From: Lachnospiraceae bacterium
GTDB lineage: Bacteria > Bacillota > Clostridia > Lachnospirales > Lachnospiraceae
Length of the DNA stretch: 49,806 nucleotides
Direction: 5' to 3'
NCBI GenBank assembly: GCA_017556805.1
Contig: JAFYMC010000031.1
Coordinates: 1-49,806 of the forward strand
Under the pieces are notes generated by a model. It had not been told where the DNA came from. It saw nothing but the letters and a program-made list of their open reading frames with translations, and ran no database searches. This document shows, in pieces, positions 1 through 7,917 of the stretch; the stretch's first letter is position 1, and each line of letters opens with the position of its first letter. A program made the translations under genes and the position numbers.

Positions 1-38
1 TCAGCACGAAAAAATGGATGTATAATAAGTCGTAATGT

Positions 39-67
39 TTGTCAGAGGTATTGTATTTTTGTATACA
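39..67 (+). promoter_or_regulatory. Probable promoter of the cofE-like/guaA pair
   Basis: TTGTCA (39-44) and TATACA (62-67) are separated by 17 bp, which fits a sigma-A promoter. A perfect 7-bp inverted repeat, ATTGTAT (50-56) and ATACAAT (63-69), overlaps the -10 element and could bind a regulator. That last point is inference only. Confidence 0.5.
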
Positions 68-100
68 ATCTTAAATTAGACAGAAAGCAGAGGTATTCAG

Positions 101-1291
101 ATGGAAAGACGAGTAGGTACTGTTTCTAGAGGCGTACGTTGCCCGATTATCCGTGAGGGAGATGACCTTGCGAAGATAGTTGTGGATAGCGTACTTGGCG
201 CGGCTGAGTCCGAGGGCTTTGAGATGAGAGATAAGGATGTTATCTCCATTACCGAGTCTATCGTAGCAAGAGCGCAGGGAAATTACGCATCTGTAGAAGA
301 TATTGCGGCAGATGTAAAGGCAAAGCTTGGTGGCGAGACCATCGGCGTTATTTTCCCGATTTTGTCCCGTAATCGTTTTGCTATCTGCTTAAAGGGCATT
401 GCCATGGGCGCTAAGAAGGTAGTTTTGATGTTAAGCTACCCGAGCGACGAGGTTGGTAATGCATTGTTGACCTACGACCAGTTGGACGAGAAGGGAATCA
501 ATCCGTACAGCGATGTACTTTCCCTTGCTAAGTATCGTGAGTTGTTCGGTGAGAACAAGCACGAGTTCACCGGTGTAGATTACGTAGAGTATTATTCCAA
601 TATTATTAAGGAAGCAGGCGCAGAAGTTGAGGTGGTTTTTGCAAATCAGGCAAAGGCAATCCTTGACTACACCGACTGCATCCTCACTTGTGATATTCAT
701 ACCAGAGTTCGTACGAAGCGTATCTTAAAGGCTGCAGGCGCAAAGGTTGTTTGCGGTTTGGACGATATTATGACGGCTTCCGTAAACGGCAGCGGTTACA
801 ACGCAAAGTACGGCTTACTCGGTTCCAATAAGGCAACCGAGGACAAGATTAAGTTGTTCCCGAATGAGTGTCAGGATTTGGTTCTTGATATTCAGAAGCA
901 GATTTTGGACAAGACCGGCAAGCACGTAGAGGTTATGGTTTACGGCGACGGTGCGTTCAAGGATCCGCAGGGTAAGATTTGGGAGCTGGCTGACCCGGTT
1001 GTTTCTCCGGCATTCACCTCCGGTCTCATCGGTACTCCGAACGAGTTAAAGTTAAAGTACCTTGCAGACAACGATTTCAAGAACTTAAGCGGTGCAGAGT
1101 TAAAGGCTGCAATTGAAAACAGTATTAAGGAAAAAGACGGAAACTTAGTAGGTAACATGGCTTCTCAGGGTACCACTCCGAGACAGCTTACCGACCTCAT
1201 CGGTTCTCTTTGTGACTTGACCAGCGGTTCCGGTGACAAGGGTACTCCGGTGGTACTTGTACAGGGCTATTTCGATAACTATACCGACTAA
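101..1291 (+). CDS. Coenzyme F420-0:L-glutamate ligase (CofE)-like protein
   Basis: 396 residues resembling the CofE/FbiB ligase family (COG1478), which in F420 producers adds glutamate to F420-0 using GTP. The N-terminal stretch GVRCPIIREGDDL and the following DVISITESIVARAQG are the family-like parts. The protein is longer than archaeal CofE (about 250 residues), with extra segments of unknown role. No other F420 biosynthesis gene lies in the window, and most Clostridia lack F420, so the real substrate is unknown; a related gamma-glutamyl ligation is plausible. The gene lies 21 bp upstream of guaA on the same strand with no terminator between, so the two are probably co-transcribed. The first ATG follows a modest AGAGG site. 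Confidence 0.7.
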   Translation: MERRVGTVSRGVRCPIIREGDDLAKIVVDSVLGAAESEGFEMRDKDVISITESIVARAQGNYASVEDIAADVKAKLGGETIGVIFPILSRNRFAICLKGIAMGAKKVVLMLSYPSDEVGNALLTYDQLDEKGINPYSDVLSLAKYRELFGENKHEFTGVDYVEYYSNIIKEAGAEVEVVFANQAKAILDYTDCILTCDIHTRVRTKRILKAAGAKVVCGLDDIMTASVNGSGYNAKYGLLGSNKATEDKIKLFPNECQDLVLDIQKQILDKTGKHVEVMVYGDGAFKDPQGKIWELADPVVSPAFTSGLIGTPNELKLKYLADNDFKNLSGAELKAAIENSIKEKDGNLVGNMASQGTTPRQLTDLIGSLCDLTSGSGDKGTPVVLVQGYFDNYTD

Positions 1292-1312
1292 TCTTGAGAG
1301 GAGCATCCTATT

Positions 1313-2605
1313 ATGAAGCAGGATATGATTGTTATTTTGGACCTTGGCAGCACCGAAAATACCGTGCTTGCCCGTGCAATTCGTGACCTTGGTGTATATA
1401 GCGAGATTCATCCGCATGACATTACTGCAGAGCAACTTGCGGCTCTGAACAATGTAAAGGGTATTGTGTTAAACGGCGGTGAGAACCGTGTGGTAGACGG
1501 TGTGGAAGTTGTGGTAAACGATGAGATTTACAGCCTCGGCATCCCGATGATTTCTGTAGATTGTCCGTCCGCAAAGTGTGATGTAAAGTATGACACCCTT
1601 CCGGGTGAGGATGTATTAAAGGCATTCTTATTCGATACCTGTAAAGCAGAAGCAAACTGGAACATGAAGAATTTCGTGGCTGACCAGATTGAAATCGTTC
1701 GTAAGCAGGTTGGTGACAAGAAGGTGCTTCTTGCATTATCCGGCGGTGTAGACTCTTCCGTAGTAGCTGCATTGCTCCTTAAGGCAATCGGCGACCAGTT
1801 GACCTGTGTACACGTAAATCACGGTCTCATGAGAAAGAACGAGTCCGAGAACGTAGTTGAAGTATTTAAGAATCAGTTAAACGCAAACTTAGTATATGTA
1901 GATGCAACGGATCGCTTCTTAGACAAGCTCGCCGGTGTAGCTGAGCCGGAGCAGAAGAGAAAGATTATCGGTGGCGAGTTCATCCGTGTCTTCGAAGAAG
2001 AGGCTCGTAAGTTAGAGGGCATCGATTTCCTCGGACAGGGAACCATTTATCCGGACATCATCGAGTCCGGTACCAAGACCGCAAAGGCTGTAAAGTCCCA
2101 CCACAACGTAGGCGGTTTGCCGGAGGATTTACAGTTTGAGCTTGTTGAGCCGCTTGCGCAGCTCTTCAAGGATGAGGTACGTGCTTGTGGTATCGAGCTT
2201 GGCCTTCCGGCTGAGATGGTATACCGTCAGCCGTTCCCGGGACCGGGTCTCGGCGTAAGATGCTTAGGTGCTATCACCCGTGAGCGTCTTGCCGCACTCC
2301 GTGAGTCTGATGCCATCCTTCGCGAAGAATTCGCAAAGGCCGGCCTCGACAAGACCGTATGGCAGTACTTTACCGCCATTCCGGACTTCACCGCAGTAGG
2401 TGTGCGTGACAATGCCCGCAGTATGGGTTACATGTGCGTGATCCGCGCCGTAAACACCATCGATGCGATGACTGCAACGATTGAGAGAGTAGATTACGAC
2501 TTACTTGAGAAGATTGCAGATAGAATTACCAGCGAAGTGACGAGTATTAACCGCGTGGTATACGAAATCACCAAGAAGCCGGTAGCGACGATAGAGTTTG
2601 AGTAA
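1313..2605 (+). CDS. guaA: GMP synthase with a vestigial glutaminase domain
   Basis: 430 residues; usual GuaA is about 510-525. The synthetase half is intact. It has the PP-loop SGGVDSS near residues 143-149, the XMP-binding region (GQGTIYPDIIESG, KSHHNVGGLP), RQPFPGPGLGVR and the dimerisation C-terminus ending KKPVATIEFE. It should make GMP from XMP and ATP in the cytoplasm. The N-terminal class-I amidotransferase domain is only about 125 residues instead of about 200. It keeps the first strand (MIVILDLG) and the GIVLNGG loop. The nucleophile elbow expected as G-[IV]-C-Y-G is replaced by VDCPSAKC, and the QFHPE histidine-glutamate motif is absent. The enzyme should therefore use free ammonia or ammonia from a partner. 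A ribosome binding site GAGAGGAGC precedes ATG. Confidence 0.9.
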   Translation: MKQDMIVILDLGSTENTVLARAIRDLGVYSEIHPHDITAEQLAALNNVKGIVLNGGENRVVDGVEVVVNDEIYSLGIPMISVDCPSAKCDVKYDTLPGEDVLKAFLFDTCKAEANWNMKNFVADQIEIVRKQVGDKKVLLALSGGVDSSVVAALLLKAIGDQLTCVHVNHGLMRKNESENVVEVFKNQLNANLVYVDATDRFLDKLAGVAEPEQKRKIIGGEFIRVFEEEARKLEGIDFLGQGTIYPDIIESGTKTAKAVKSHHNVGGLPEDLQFELVEPLAQLFKDEVRACGIELGLPAEMVYRQPFPGPGLGVRCLGAITRERLAALRESDAILREEFAKAGLDKTVWQYFTAIPDFTAVGVRDNARSMGYMCVIRAVNTIDAMTATIERVDYDLLEKIADRITSEVTSINRVVYEITKKPVATIEFE

Positions 2606-2635
2606 GCTACAAGCCATACAAGGATAAAAATAAGA

Positions 2636-2680
2636 AAATCCCGGGAATGCATTTATGTATTTCCGGGATTTGATTTATTT
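2636..2680 (+). terminator. Rho-independent terminator after guaA
   Basis: AAATCCCGG (2636-2644) pairs with CCGGGATTT (2663-2671). An inner helix AATGCAT/ATGTATT extends the hairpin, and a T-rich tail ends it. It closes the cofE-like/guaA unit. Confidence 0.8.
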
Positions 2681-2763
2681 TTATCCGAATAGGGCGCCAG
2701 CCCCACATGAGGAAGGAGCGAAGCGGATTCCGAATGAGTATGGCGTAACTGTAATAATCCCCC

Positions 2764-2794
2764 TTGACTCTCCCCTTAACTGTAATGTTATAAC
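2764..2794 (+). promoter_or_regulatory. MerR-type promoter with 19-bp spacer
   Basis: TTGACT (2764-2769) and TATAAC (2789-2794) are 19 bp apart. This overlong spacer is typical of promoters that MerR-family activators untwist. The segment GACTCTCCCCT next to the -35 box resembles drug-responsive MerR operators such as that of BmrR. The MerR gene follows directly, so autoregulation is likely. About 150 bp upstream of it hold no other recognisable feature. Confidence 0.75.
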
Positions 2795-2856
2795 CAAGCT
2801 GTAAACAAGAAACAGCGCTGTTTCGCGATGCAAATTCTTAAGAAAGGTGTTAGGCT

Positions 2857-4005
2857 ATGTACAAGATTGGTGAATTATCACGGCTTTGCCGCATCCCGGT
2901 CAAAACGCTGCGGTACTATGATAACGAAGGTCTGCTTGTGGCGGACGAGATTGACCGTTTTACGGGATACCGGTATTATTCTGCCGCAAGGATTGCCGAC
3001 TGCAATCGCATTATTTCCCTGAAGGAGCTTGGTTTTTCTCTGGAGGAAATAAAAAAGCATCTGCATGCGAGTACGGACGAGGATATCCTTGCGTTGGTGG
3101 ATGCCAAGTGCGCAGAGGTTGAGGAAAAATCAAAGGAACTTTCATTACAGTTGAAGAAACTAAATCACATCAGGAAATCATTATCGGAAGGGGAGAACGC
3201 TATGTTTCCTATGGCAATTCGAAACGGTGACACCATTCGTGTCGCTTATCAAAGAAAGATGTATGCAACCAAAGCTGAGGCTGAGGTAACGCTTGCGCAA
3301 ATGAAGGAGACCTTGCCAAAGCAATTGATTGGTGCACGTACTGTGATTGTGAACTATGAGATGGAATATCGTGAGAGCAACTTCGATCTTGCCGTTTGCG
3401 TGGAAATTACAGGAGGGATTGCAAAGTCTTTGGGATATGAGGAGAGGACGCTTTCCTTTTCAGGGGAGCTGGCAACCCTGGTTTGCCAACGGGAGCAGCT
3501 TGACGATGGCTATCAATCCATGCTGTCCCAAATCCACGAAATCGATTACCAAATCATCGGGGCATCCTATGAAATCTATTATGAGGATGGAACGGTAGAA
3601 CTGAAAATCCCTGTATGTAAAAAGGTGAAATGCATGGACCCGATAATAGAAAAACAAAACTTTGAAAATGATGAAGCTGCCGTCGGCAAGTGGGAAATTA
3701 GGGACATTGTTACAAGCAAAGAACAATTTGTTTACGGGCACCCGAAATGTCCGGAGGCTGAAAACTCTGTTTGGAAAGAAATCTGTTTTCCGGAAGGCGG
3801 AGAGCCGTACTGGTTCCTTAAGGGTTGGACAAAGGGGTTTTTGTATCTGGAAGCAACGAATCCGGAACCTCATCTTGTGGCAATGCCGTATTCCATTGAG
3901 TTCATGGACGGACGTACCATTCTATTTCTGGAAATACCGCGCCGCTATGAAGACGGAAGTAAGGATGCCGTTCCGCAGTTGTTGGTATTTGAAAAGGCAA
4001 TCTAA
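2857..4005 (+). CDS. MerR-family regulator with GyrI-like ligand domain and extra C-terminal domain
   Basis: 382 residues. Residues 1-70 form a MerR winged helix (YKIGELSRLCRIPVKTLRYYDNE, then GYRYYS), followed by a coiled linker (about 75-110) and a GyrI/BmrR-like effector-binding region (about 120-265). BmrR/BltR relatives are about 270-280 residues. Here about 110 further residues begin FENDEAAVGKWEI and contain WTKGFLYLEATN. They look like a small beta-rich, lipocalin-like ligand domain. That resemblance is by memory and uncertain. The protein probably senses a hydrophobic or cationic compound and activates its own promoter (19-bp spacer). No efflux gene follows, so its targets are unknown. 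An alternative start at 2828 lies in another frame and is rejected. The ribosome site AAAGGTG is weak. Confidence 0.85.
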   Translation: MYKIGELSRLCRIPVKTLRYYDNEGLLVADEIDRFTGYRYYSAARIADCNRIISLKELGFSLEEIKKHLHASTDEDILALVDAKCAEVEEKSKELSLQLKKLNHIRKSLSEGENAMFPMAIRNGDTIRVAYQRKMYATKAEAEVTLAQMKETLPKQLIGARTVIVNYEMEYRESNFDLAVCVEITGGIAKSLGYEERTLSFSGELATLVCQREQLDDGYQSMLSQIHEIDYQIIGASYEIYYEDGTVELKIPVCKKVKCMDPIIEKQNFENDEAAVGKWEIRDIVTSKEQFVYGHPKCPEAENSVWKEICFPEGGEPYWFLKGWTKGFLYLEATNPEPHLVAMPYSIEFMDGRTILFLEIPRRYEDGSKDAVPQLLVFEKAI

Positions 4006-4018
4006 GATTGCCTTTTTT
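3992..4018 (+). terminator. Terminator overlapping the stop codon of the MerR gene
   Basis: AAAAGGCAATCT (3992-4003) and AGATTGCCTTTT (4005-4016) form a perfect 12-bp stem with one central base, followed by T residues. The TAA stop codon (4003-4005) lies in the hairpin centre, so the last codons double as the terminator arm. Confidence 0.85.
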
Positions 4019-4039
4019 ATTATAACATATCAAAATGCA

Positions 4040-4069
4040 TTGTTGAAAGGCGTTGTTATGTGCTACAAT
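4040..4069 (+). promoter_or_regulatory. Possible promoter of the radical SAM/esterase operon
   Basis: TTGTTG (4040-4045), 18 bp, then TACAAT (4064-4069). The gene starts 42 bp downstream. The -35 box is weak; the assignment rests on position and spacing. Confidence 0.4.
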
Positions 4070-4110
4070 CTTATATAAGCGATTAGTAAAAATGTATTGG
4101 AGTAGCAGAC

Positions 4111-4938
4111 ATGTACAACAAAGTCTATGTAGAAATTACCAATAGTTGCAATATGAATTGCTCCTTCTGCCATGGGCATAAAAGGGCACCGAGGCGAATG
4201 ACTATGGAGGAGTTTGCTCTTATTCTTGATAAGCTGACGGATCAGACCAAATATATTTATTATCATCTGATGGGAGAACCGCTTACCCATCCGTTGCTTC
4301 CGGAGTTTATCAAAATGGCGGGAGCGCGTGGGTATAAGTCGATTATTACCACCAACGGGACGCTGCTGAATGGACGAGGGGAGGAACTTTTGTCTGCAGG
4401 GGTACATAAAATCAATATTTCCTTGCACAGCTTTGAAAATAGAGTCGGTGATGATTTTGAGCGATATGTATGTGACCTTGCAGAGTTTGCAAAAAATGCC
4501 GCGACTCAGGGGACTATTGTAGTGTTCCGACTTTGGAATCAGGGGTTTGACGGTGGCAAAAACGACAGTGCACTTCATCTTCTCAAAGAAAGAATATCCG
4601 GTGACTGGGTAGAGAATACCCGCGGCATCAGAATACGAGATAAAATTTATCTTGAATGGGGAGAACGCTTTGAGTGGCCCGACAGCGATGCGGAAATCAA
4701 GGGAACTAAGTTTTCCTGCTACGGTCTTAAGGACCAGTTTGGTATTCTTTCGGACGGTACGGTGGTTCCGTGTTGTCTTGACAGTGACGGTATTATTCAT
4801 CTTGGGAACATATTTGAGGAAGATATTAATATTATTTTGAATTCCAAACGGGCTGTGGATATGGTGGAAGGCTTTCGGTGTGGCGTTGCATCGGAAGACC
4901 TGTGTAAAAAATGCGGCTATGCCCAGAGGTTTGTATAG
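4111..4938 (+). CDS. Radical SAM protein with SPASM-like C-terminus
   Basis: 275 residues. The cluster motif C13-x3-C17-x2-C20 in TNSCNMNCSFC ligates the 4Fe-4S centre that cleaves S-adenosylmethionine. The MGEPLTHP and ITTNGTLL segments are typical of the radical SAM barrel. The C-terminal part has CYGLKDQFGILSDGTVVPCC and a final CKKCGY, matching a SPASM-type auxiliary cluster region. Such proteins modify peptides or act as sulfatase-maturing-type enzymes. No precursor peptide or sulfatase gene is visible nearby, so the substrate is unknown. The stop codon lies just upstream of the ribosome site of the next gene, and the genes through 7824 run in one direction with short gaps, suggesting an operon. 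Confidence 0.8.
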   Translation: MYNKVYVEITNSCNMNCSFCHGHKRAPRRMTMEEFALILDKLTDQTKYIYYHLMGEPLTHPLLPEFIKMAGARGYKSIITTNGTLLNGRGEELLSAGVHKINISLHSFENRVGDDFERYVCDLAEFAKNAATQGTIVVFRLWNQGFDGGKNDSALHLLKERISGDWVENTRGIRIRDKIYLEWGERFEWPDSDAEIKGTKFSCYGLKDQFGILSDGTVVPCCLDSDGIIHLGNIFEEDINIILNSKRAVDMVEGFRCGVASEDLCKKCGYAQRFV

Positions 4939-4949
4939 GGGGGGATTTT

Positions 4950-6212
4950 TTGTTAAAATTAGGTTATGAACAAGCGGATATTACACCCACTGAACCAACG
5001 GAACTGGTAGGCTTTTACCGCTCGGACAATGTATCAAAAGGCGTTCAAAGTCCCTTACTTGCGCAGGTATCGGTGTGGGAAGAAGAGGAACGATGTTGTT
5101 TGATTACTGTGGACAATATCGGGTTTATGAAGAACATGACGGATTTGCTACGGAAGCGGGTGTGTCAGGTTCTTGGGGTGTCGAAGGAAAAGGTCATGGT
5201 CTGTTTTTCTCATACTCATGCGGCACCCAATGCCGATAGCGAGAAGCCGTACTTTGAACTGATATGTGAAAAGGTTTCGGCAGCGGCCGGTCAAGCAATG
5301 GCTGATTTGAAGCCTGTTTGCGTAGGCTACGAAAATGCCGAGGTAGAGATCGGTGTGAATCGAAGACCCGGAGGGACGAAAGTGGACAAGCGGGCCGGAA
5401 TTTTACTGACGCGTGAGGCTAAAACCGGGAAGAATCACCTGCTCCTGGTGCGCCTGACAGCTCACGGCAATGTATTAAAAGCAGATAATTACCGGATTTC
5501 GCCGGATTATTTCGGAACGGTGCGAGAAGTGTTGCAAGAACAGTACGGTTGTCCGGTGATGGTGTTGCAAGGGGCAGCAGGAAATATCGCTCCGAAATAT
5601 TTTGATTCGGTGAATATCCCTGTTGATGCAAGGGGACCGGCCTTTATCCGGTCAGAGGATGCGTTACATAAAATGGCGGAGGAAGTGCGCAAAAAGATTA
5701 CGGAGAGGCTAATTCAGATAACATTTACAACAGATACAACCGTGCGGATGTATTCGAAAGAAACGATGCTTTTCGCAGACATTCCTTCCTCTGAGGTTGC
5801 GGAACGGATTGCATCGGAGGCAAATCAATTTTGCGGAATCGACGGTACGGAATGGCTGGCGGAAGTGAGACGGTTGCACGAATCGGGAGTTCGCAGACAA
5901 GAGGAATGTGCAGAGGTACAGTACTTTTCTATCGGAGACTGGTGCCTGTGCGGAGTACCATATGAGCTGATGACTGAGTTTGCGCTGGATGGTGTGGAAC
6001 GAACCGGAAATGGGTCCTTTTACATAAACGGGTATACCAATGGTTGTCTGTCATACTTTCCGATAGCAGAAGAGTTTGACAAGGGTGGCTATGAGGTTTA
6101 TTGGTCCATGTTGATTTATTACAAGTACTTTCACCGGGTATTTCCTTTTGAACGGGAGTCGGGGGAGGAGTTACTCCATTTTATGGTTGAGAATGTTAGA
6201 AAAGACTGTTAA
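4950..6212 (+). CDS. Neutral/alkaline ceramidase-like protein
   Basis: 420 residues from a TTG at 4950. This start is chosen because the G-rich ribosome site (4936-4945) sits about 5 bases upstream and the protein then begins LKLGYEQADITP, a typical N-terminus of the family. The upstream ATG at 4911 lies inside the previous gene without a site of its own. The N-terminal half matches the catalytic domain of neutral ceramidases (PF04734): ADITP, the HTHAAP motif (residues 88-93) and GAAGNIAPKYF. True ceramidases are secreted and over 600 residues. This one has no signal peptide and lacks the C-terminal Ig domain, so it may hydrolyse another amide substrate in the cytoplasm. Confidence 0.75.
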   Translation: MLKLGYEQADITPTEPTELVGFYRSDNVSKGVQSPLLAQVSVWEEEERCCLITVDNIGFMKNMTDLLRKRVCQVLGVSKEKVMVCFSHTHAAPNADSEKPYFELICEKVSAAAGQAMADLKPVCVGYENAEVEIGVNRRPGGTKVDKRAGILLTREAKTGKNHLLLVRLTAHGNVLKADNYRISPDYFGTVREVLQEQYGCPVMVLQGAAGNIAPKYFDSVNIPVDARGPAFIRSEDALHKMAEEVRKKITERLIQITFTTDTTVRMYSKETMLFADIPSSEVAERIASEANQFCGIDGTEWLAEVRRLHESGVRRQEECAEVQYFSIGDWCLCGVPYELMTEFALDGVERTGNGSFYINGYTNGCLSYFPIAEEFDKGGYEVYWSMLIYYKYFHRVFPFERESGEELLHFMVENVRKDC

Positions 6213-6261
6213 AATATATAACAGAGGGTTACGAAAAGAGAAATAGAAAAGGAGAAGTTTT

Positions 6262-7047
6262 ATGGGCGTTATCAGGTACACATTTTATTCCGAGGCTCTA
6301 CGTGAGCAGACCAACATTATGGCCATTGTGCCGTCCTTTGAGCCGTGGCGGCATCATATGAGCGCAAAGGAGTTTTACGGAACTTACAAGGAGCACAAGG
6401 TGCTGTACATTTGTCACGGAGGGTCCGACGACAGTTCCTTGTATTTGCGCAGAACCCGTATCGAGGAGTATGCAAACGAGCGGGATTTGATTGTGATTTT
6501 CCCGGAGGTGCGGAACAGCTTTTACAGTAATATGGTACGGGGCAAGAAGTATTTTACCTATCTTACGGAGGAACTTCCGAAGGTGGTGGAGAATCTGTTC
6601 CCGGTATCCGATAAGAGAGAGGACCGGTATGTTCTCGGTAATTCCATGGGCTCTCACGGTGCTTTTAAGTGGGCATTGAATTGTCCGGAGTATTTTGCGG
6701 CGGCAACGGGTATGTCCGGTGCCGGAGATTTGGAGGAGTTGGGCTTCTACGACAGAATGCCGGACCGTATCATCAATTCCTTCGGTACACTGGAGGAGTA
6801 CAGAGGCAGTTATAATGATTTTAAGTTCCTTTATAAGAAGCATTTGGCAGAGGGTGTGTCCCTGCCACGACTTTACGCATGCTGCGGTACCGAGGACGGT
6901 TTCTATCCGGGGGCAAAGAAGTTTGCGGTGGACGGGAAAGAAGCGGGATTACCGATTTTGTTTGAGGAAGGTCCGGGCGGTCATGACTGGGCGTTTTGGG
7001 ATAAGTGGCTTCCGGTTATGTTAGACCATATGTTAAAGGAGGATTAA
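6262..7047 (+). CDS. Esterase D/tributyrin esterase-like alpha/beta hydrolase (copy 1)
   Basis: 261 residues of the PF00756 esterase type. The oxyanion segment is CHGGSDD near residue 51. The nucleophile is probably Ser128 in GNSMGSHG, with the acid in CCGTEDGFY and the histidine in GGHDWAFWD. No signal peptide is seen, so it is cytoplasmic. It likely hydrolyses short acyl or acetyl esters, for instance from plant polysaccharides. The start has an AAGGAG site. It is closely related in layout to the next gene (shared SFYSNM/SCFYADM region and YFTYLTEE), so the two arose by tandem duplication. The classical GxSxG is kept as G-N-S-M-G. Confidence 0.85.
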   Translation: MGVIRYTFYSEALREQTNIMAIVPSFEPWRHHMSAKEFYGTYKEHKVLYICHGGSDDSSLYLRRTRIEEYANERDLIVIFPEVRNSFYSNMVRGKKYFTYLTEELPKVVENLFPVSDKREDRYVLGNSMGSHGAFKWALNCPEYFAAATGMSGAGDLEELGFYDRMPDRIINSFGTLEEYRGSYNDFKFLYKKHLAEGVSLPRLYACCGTEDGFYPGAKKFAVDGKEAGLPILFEEGPGGHDWAFWDKWLPVMLDHMLKED

Positions 7048-7050
7048 GTC

Positions 7051-7824
7051 ATGGGAATGCTTCATTTTGATTATTTGTCCCAGACATTGGGATATCATAC
7101 GAATATTTACTTTATTTTGCCTGCATGTACCCATGAGGGCAAGGCTCCGGCGGCAACCCTGTATTTGTTACACGGTGGTGCAGGCAACGGTATGGACTGG
7201 ATTCGCTATACCTCCATCGAGCGGTATGCGGACAAGTACAATATTGCGGTAGTAATGCCGGAAGTAGACGGCAGCTGCTTTTATGCGGACATGAAGCACG
7301 GCTACAATTATTTCACCTATTTGACGGAAGAGGTGGTAGCGGTGGCAGAGGGACTTCTGCCGGTGAATAAGGAGCCGGAGAAGCGTTTGGTGGCCGGTCT
7401 TTCCATGGGGGGCTACGGTGCCTTTAAGTGGGCGTTTCATCGTCCGGATTTCTTTGCGGCAGCGGCAAACTTATCGGGAATTTCCTTTATCATGGACATT
7501 TTCGGCGGAAACGGGTTTGCGGCAAAGGATGCGGAAGATAAGTGCGGCCCGGTGGCATTGAACTGGGGAAGCCTTGAGGAACTCCGCGGCAGTATGAGTG
7601 ACTCCAAGGAATGGGTAGACAAAGCGGTTCGAGAAGGCACAAAGCTTCCGAAGCTCTTTGCGGCCATCGGTACCGAGGACTACAGCTACAAGTTCTCCTG
7701 CGACTATTTGCAGTACTGCAAGGAGCAGGGCATTGAAGTACATTATGAGGAAATGCCGGGACAGCATGAGTGGGCCGTTTGGGATGTTATGATTGAGCGG
7801 TTTATGGCGTGGGCGCTGCAATAA
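7051..7824 (+). CDS. Esterase D/tributyrin esterase-like alpha/beta hydrolase (copy 2)
   Basis: 257 residues, same family as its upstream neighbour and separated from it by 3 bases. It has LLHGGAGNGMDW as oxyanion region, Ser118 in GLSMGGYG, the acid in IGTEDYSY and the histidine in PGQHEWAVWD. The motifs are closer to the family consensus than those of copy 1, so it may keep the ancestral activity (short-chain ester hydrolysis) while copy 1 has diverged. It is the last gene of the run before a terminator. Confidence 0.87.
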   Translation: MGMLHFDYLSQTLGYHTNIYFILPACTHEGKAPAATLYLLHGGAGNGMDWIRYTSIERYADKYNIAVVMPEVDGSCFYADMKHGYNYFTYLTEEVVAVAEGLLPVNKEPEKRLVAGLSMGGYGAFKWAFHRPDFFAAAANLSGISFIMDIFGGNGFAAKDAEDKCGPVALNWGSLEELRGSMSDSKEWVDKAVREGTKLPKLFAAIGTEDYSYKFSCDYLQYCKEQGIEVHYEEMPGQHEWAVWDVMIERFMAWALQ

Positions 7825-7842
7825 CAAAAGAATGAACGAGAA

Positions 7843-7875
7843 AAAAGAGCGGGGCAGAACCTCCGCTCTTTTCTT
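7843..7875 (+). terminator. Terminator after the esterase pair
   Basis: AAAAGAGCGG (7843-7852) pairs with CCGCTCTTTT (7863-7872), with a 10-base loop and T-rich end. Confidence 0.85.
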
Positions 7876-7887
7876 ACTTTATGGGAA

Positions 7888-7917
7888 ATTGCGTAAATCG
7901 TCAAAAATAGTGTATAA
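7888..7917 (+). promoter_or_regulatory. Orphan promoter facing the IS remnant
   Basis: TTGCGT (7888-7893), then 18 bp and TATAAT (7912-7917). It points into the antisense of the transposase remnant, with no convincing gene downstream. It may be the left-over promoter of a gene disrupted by the insertion. The region 7918-8074 holds only a short GCGAAG/CTTCGC hairpin (about 7948-7967). Confidence 0.4.

Noticed and set aside
431-700. Minus-strand open frame inside the cofE-like gene
   Set aside because: It lies wholly antisense to a strongly supported gene, has no ribosome site and no recognisable domain.
4911-4949. Upstream ATG start for the ceramidase-like protein
   Set aside because: It overlaps the radical SAM gene, has no ribosome site, and the extra 13 residues do not fit the family N-terminus.
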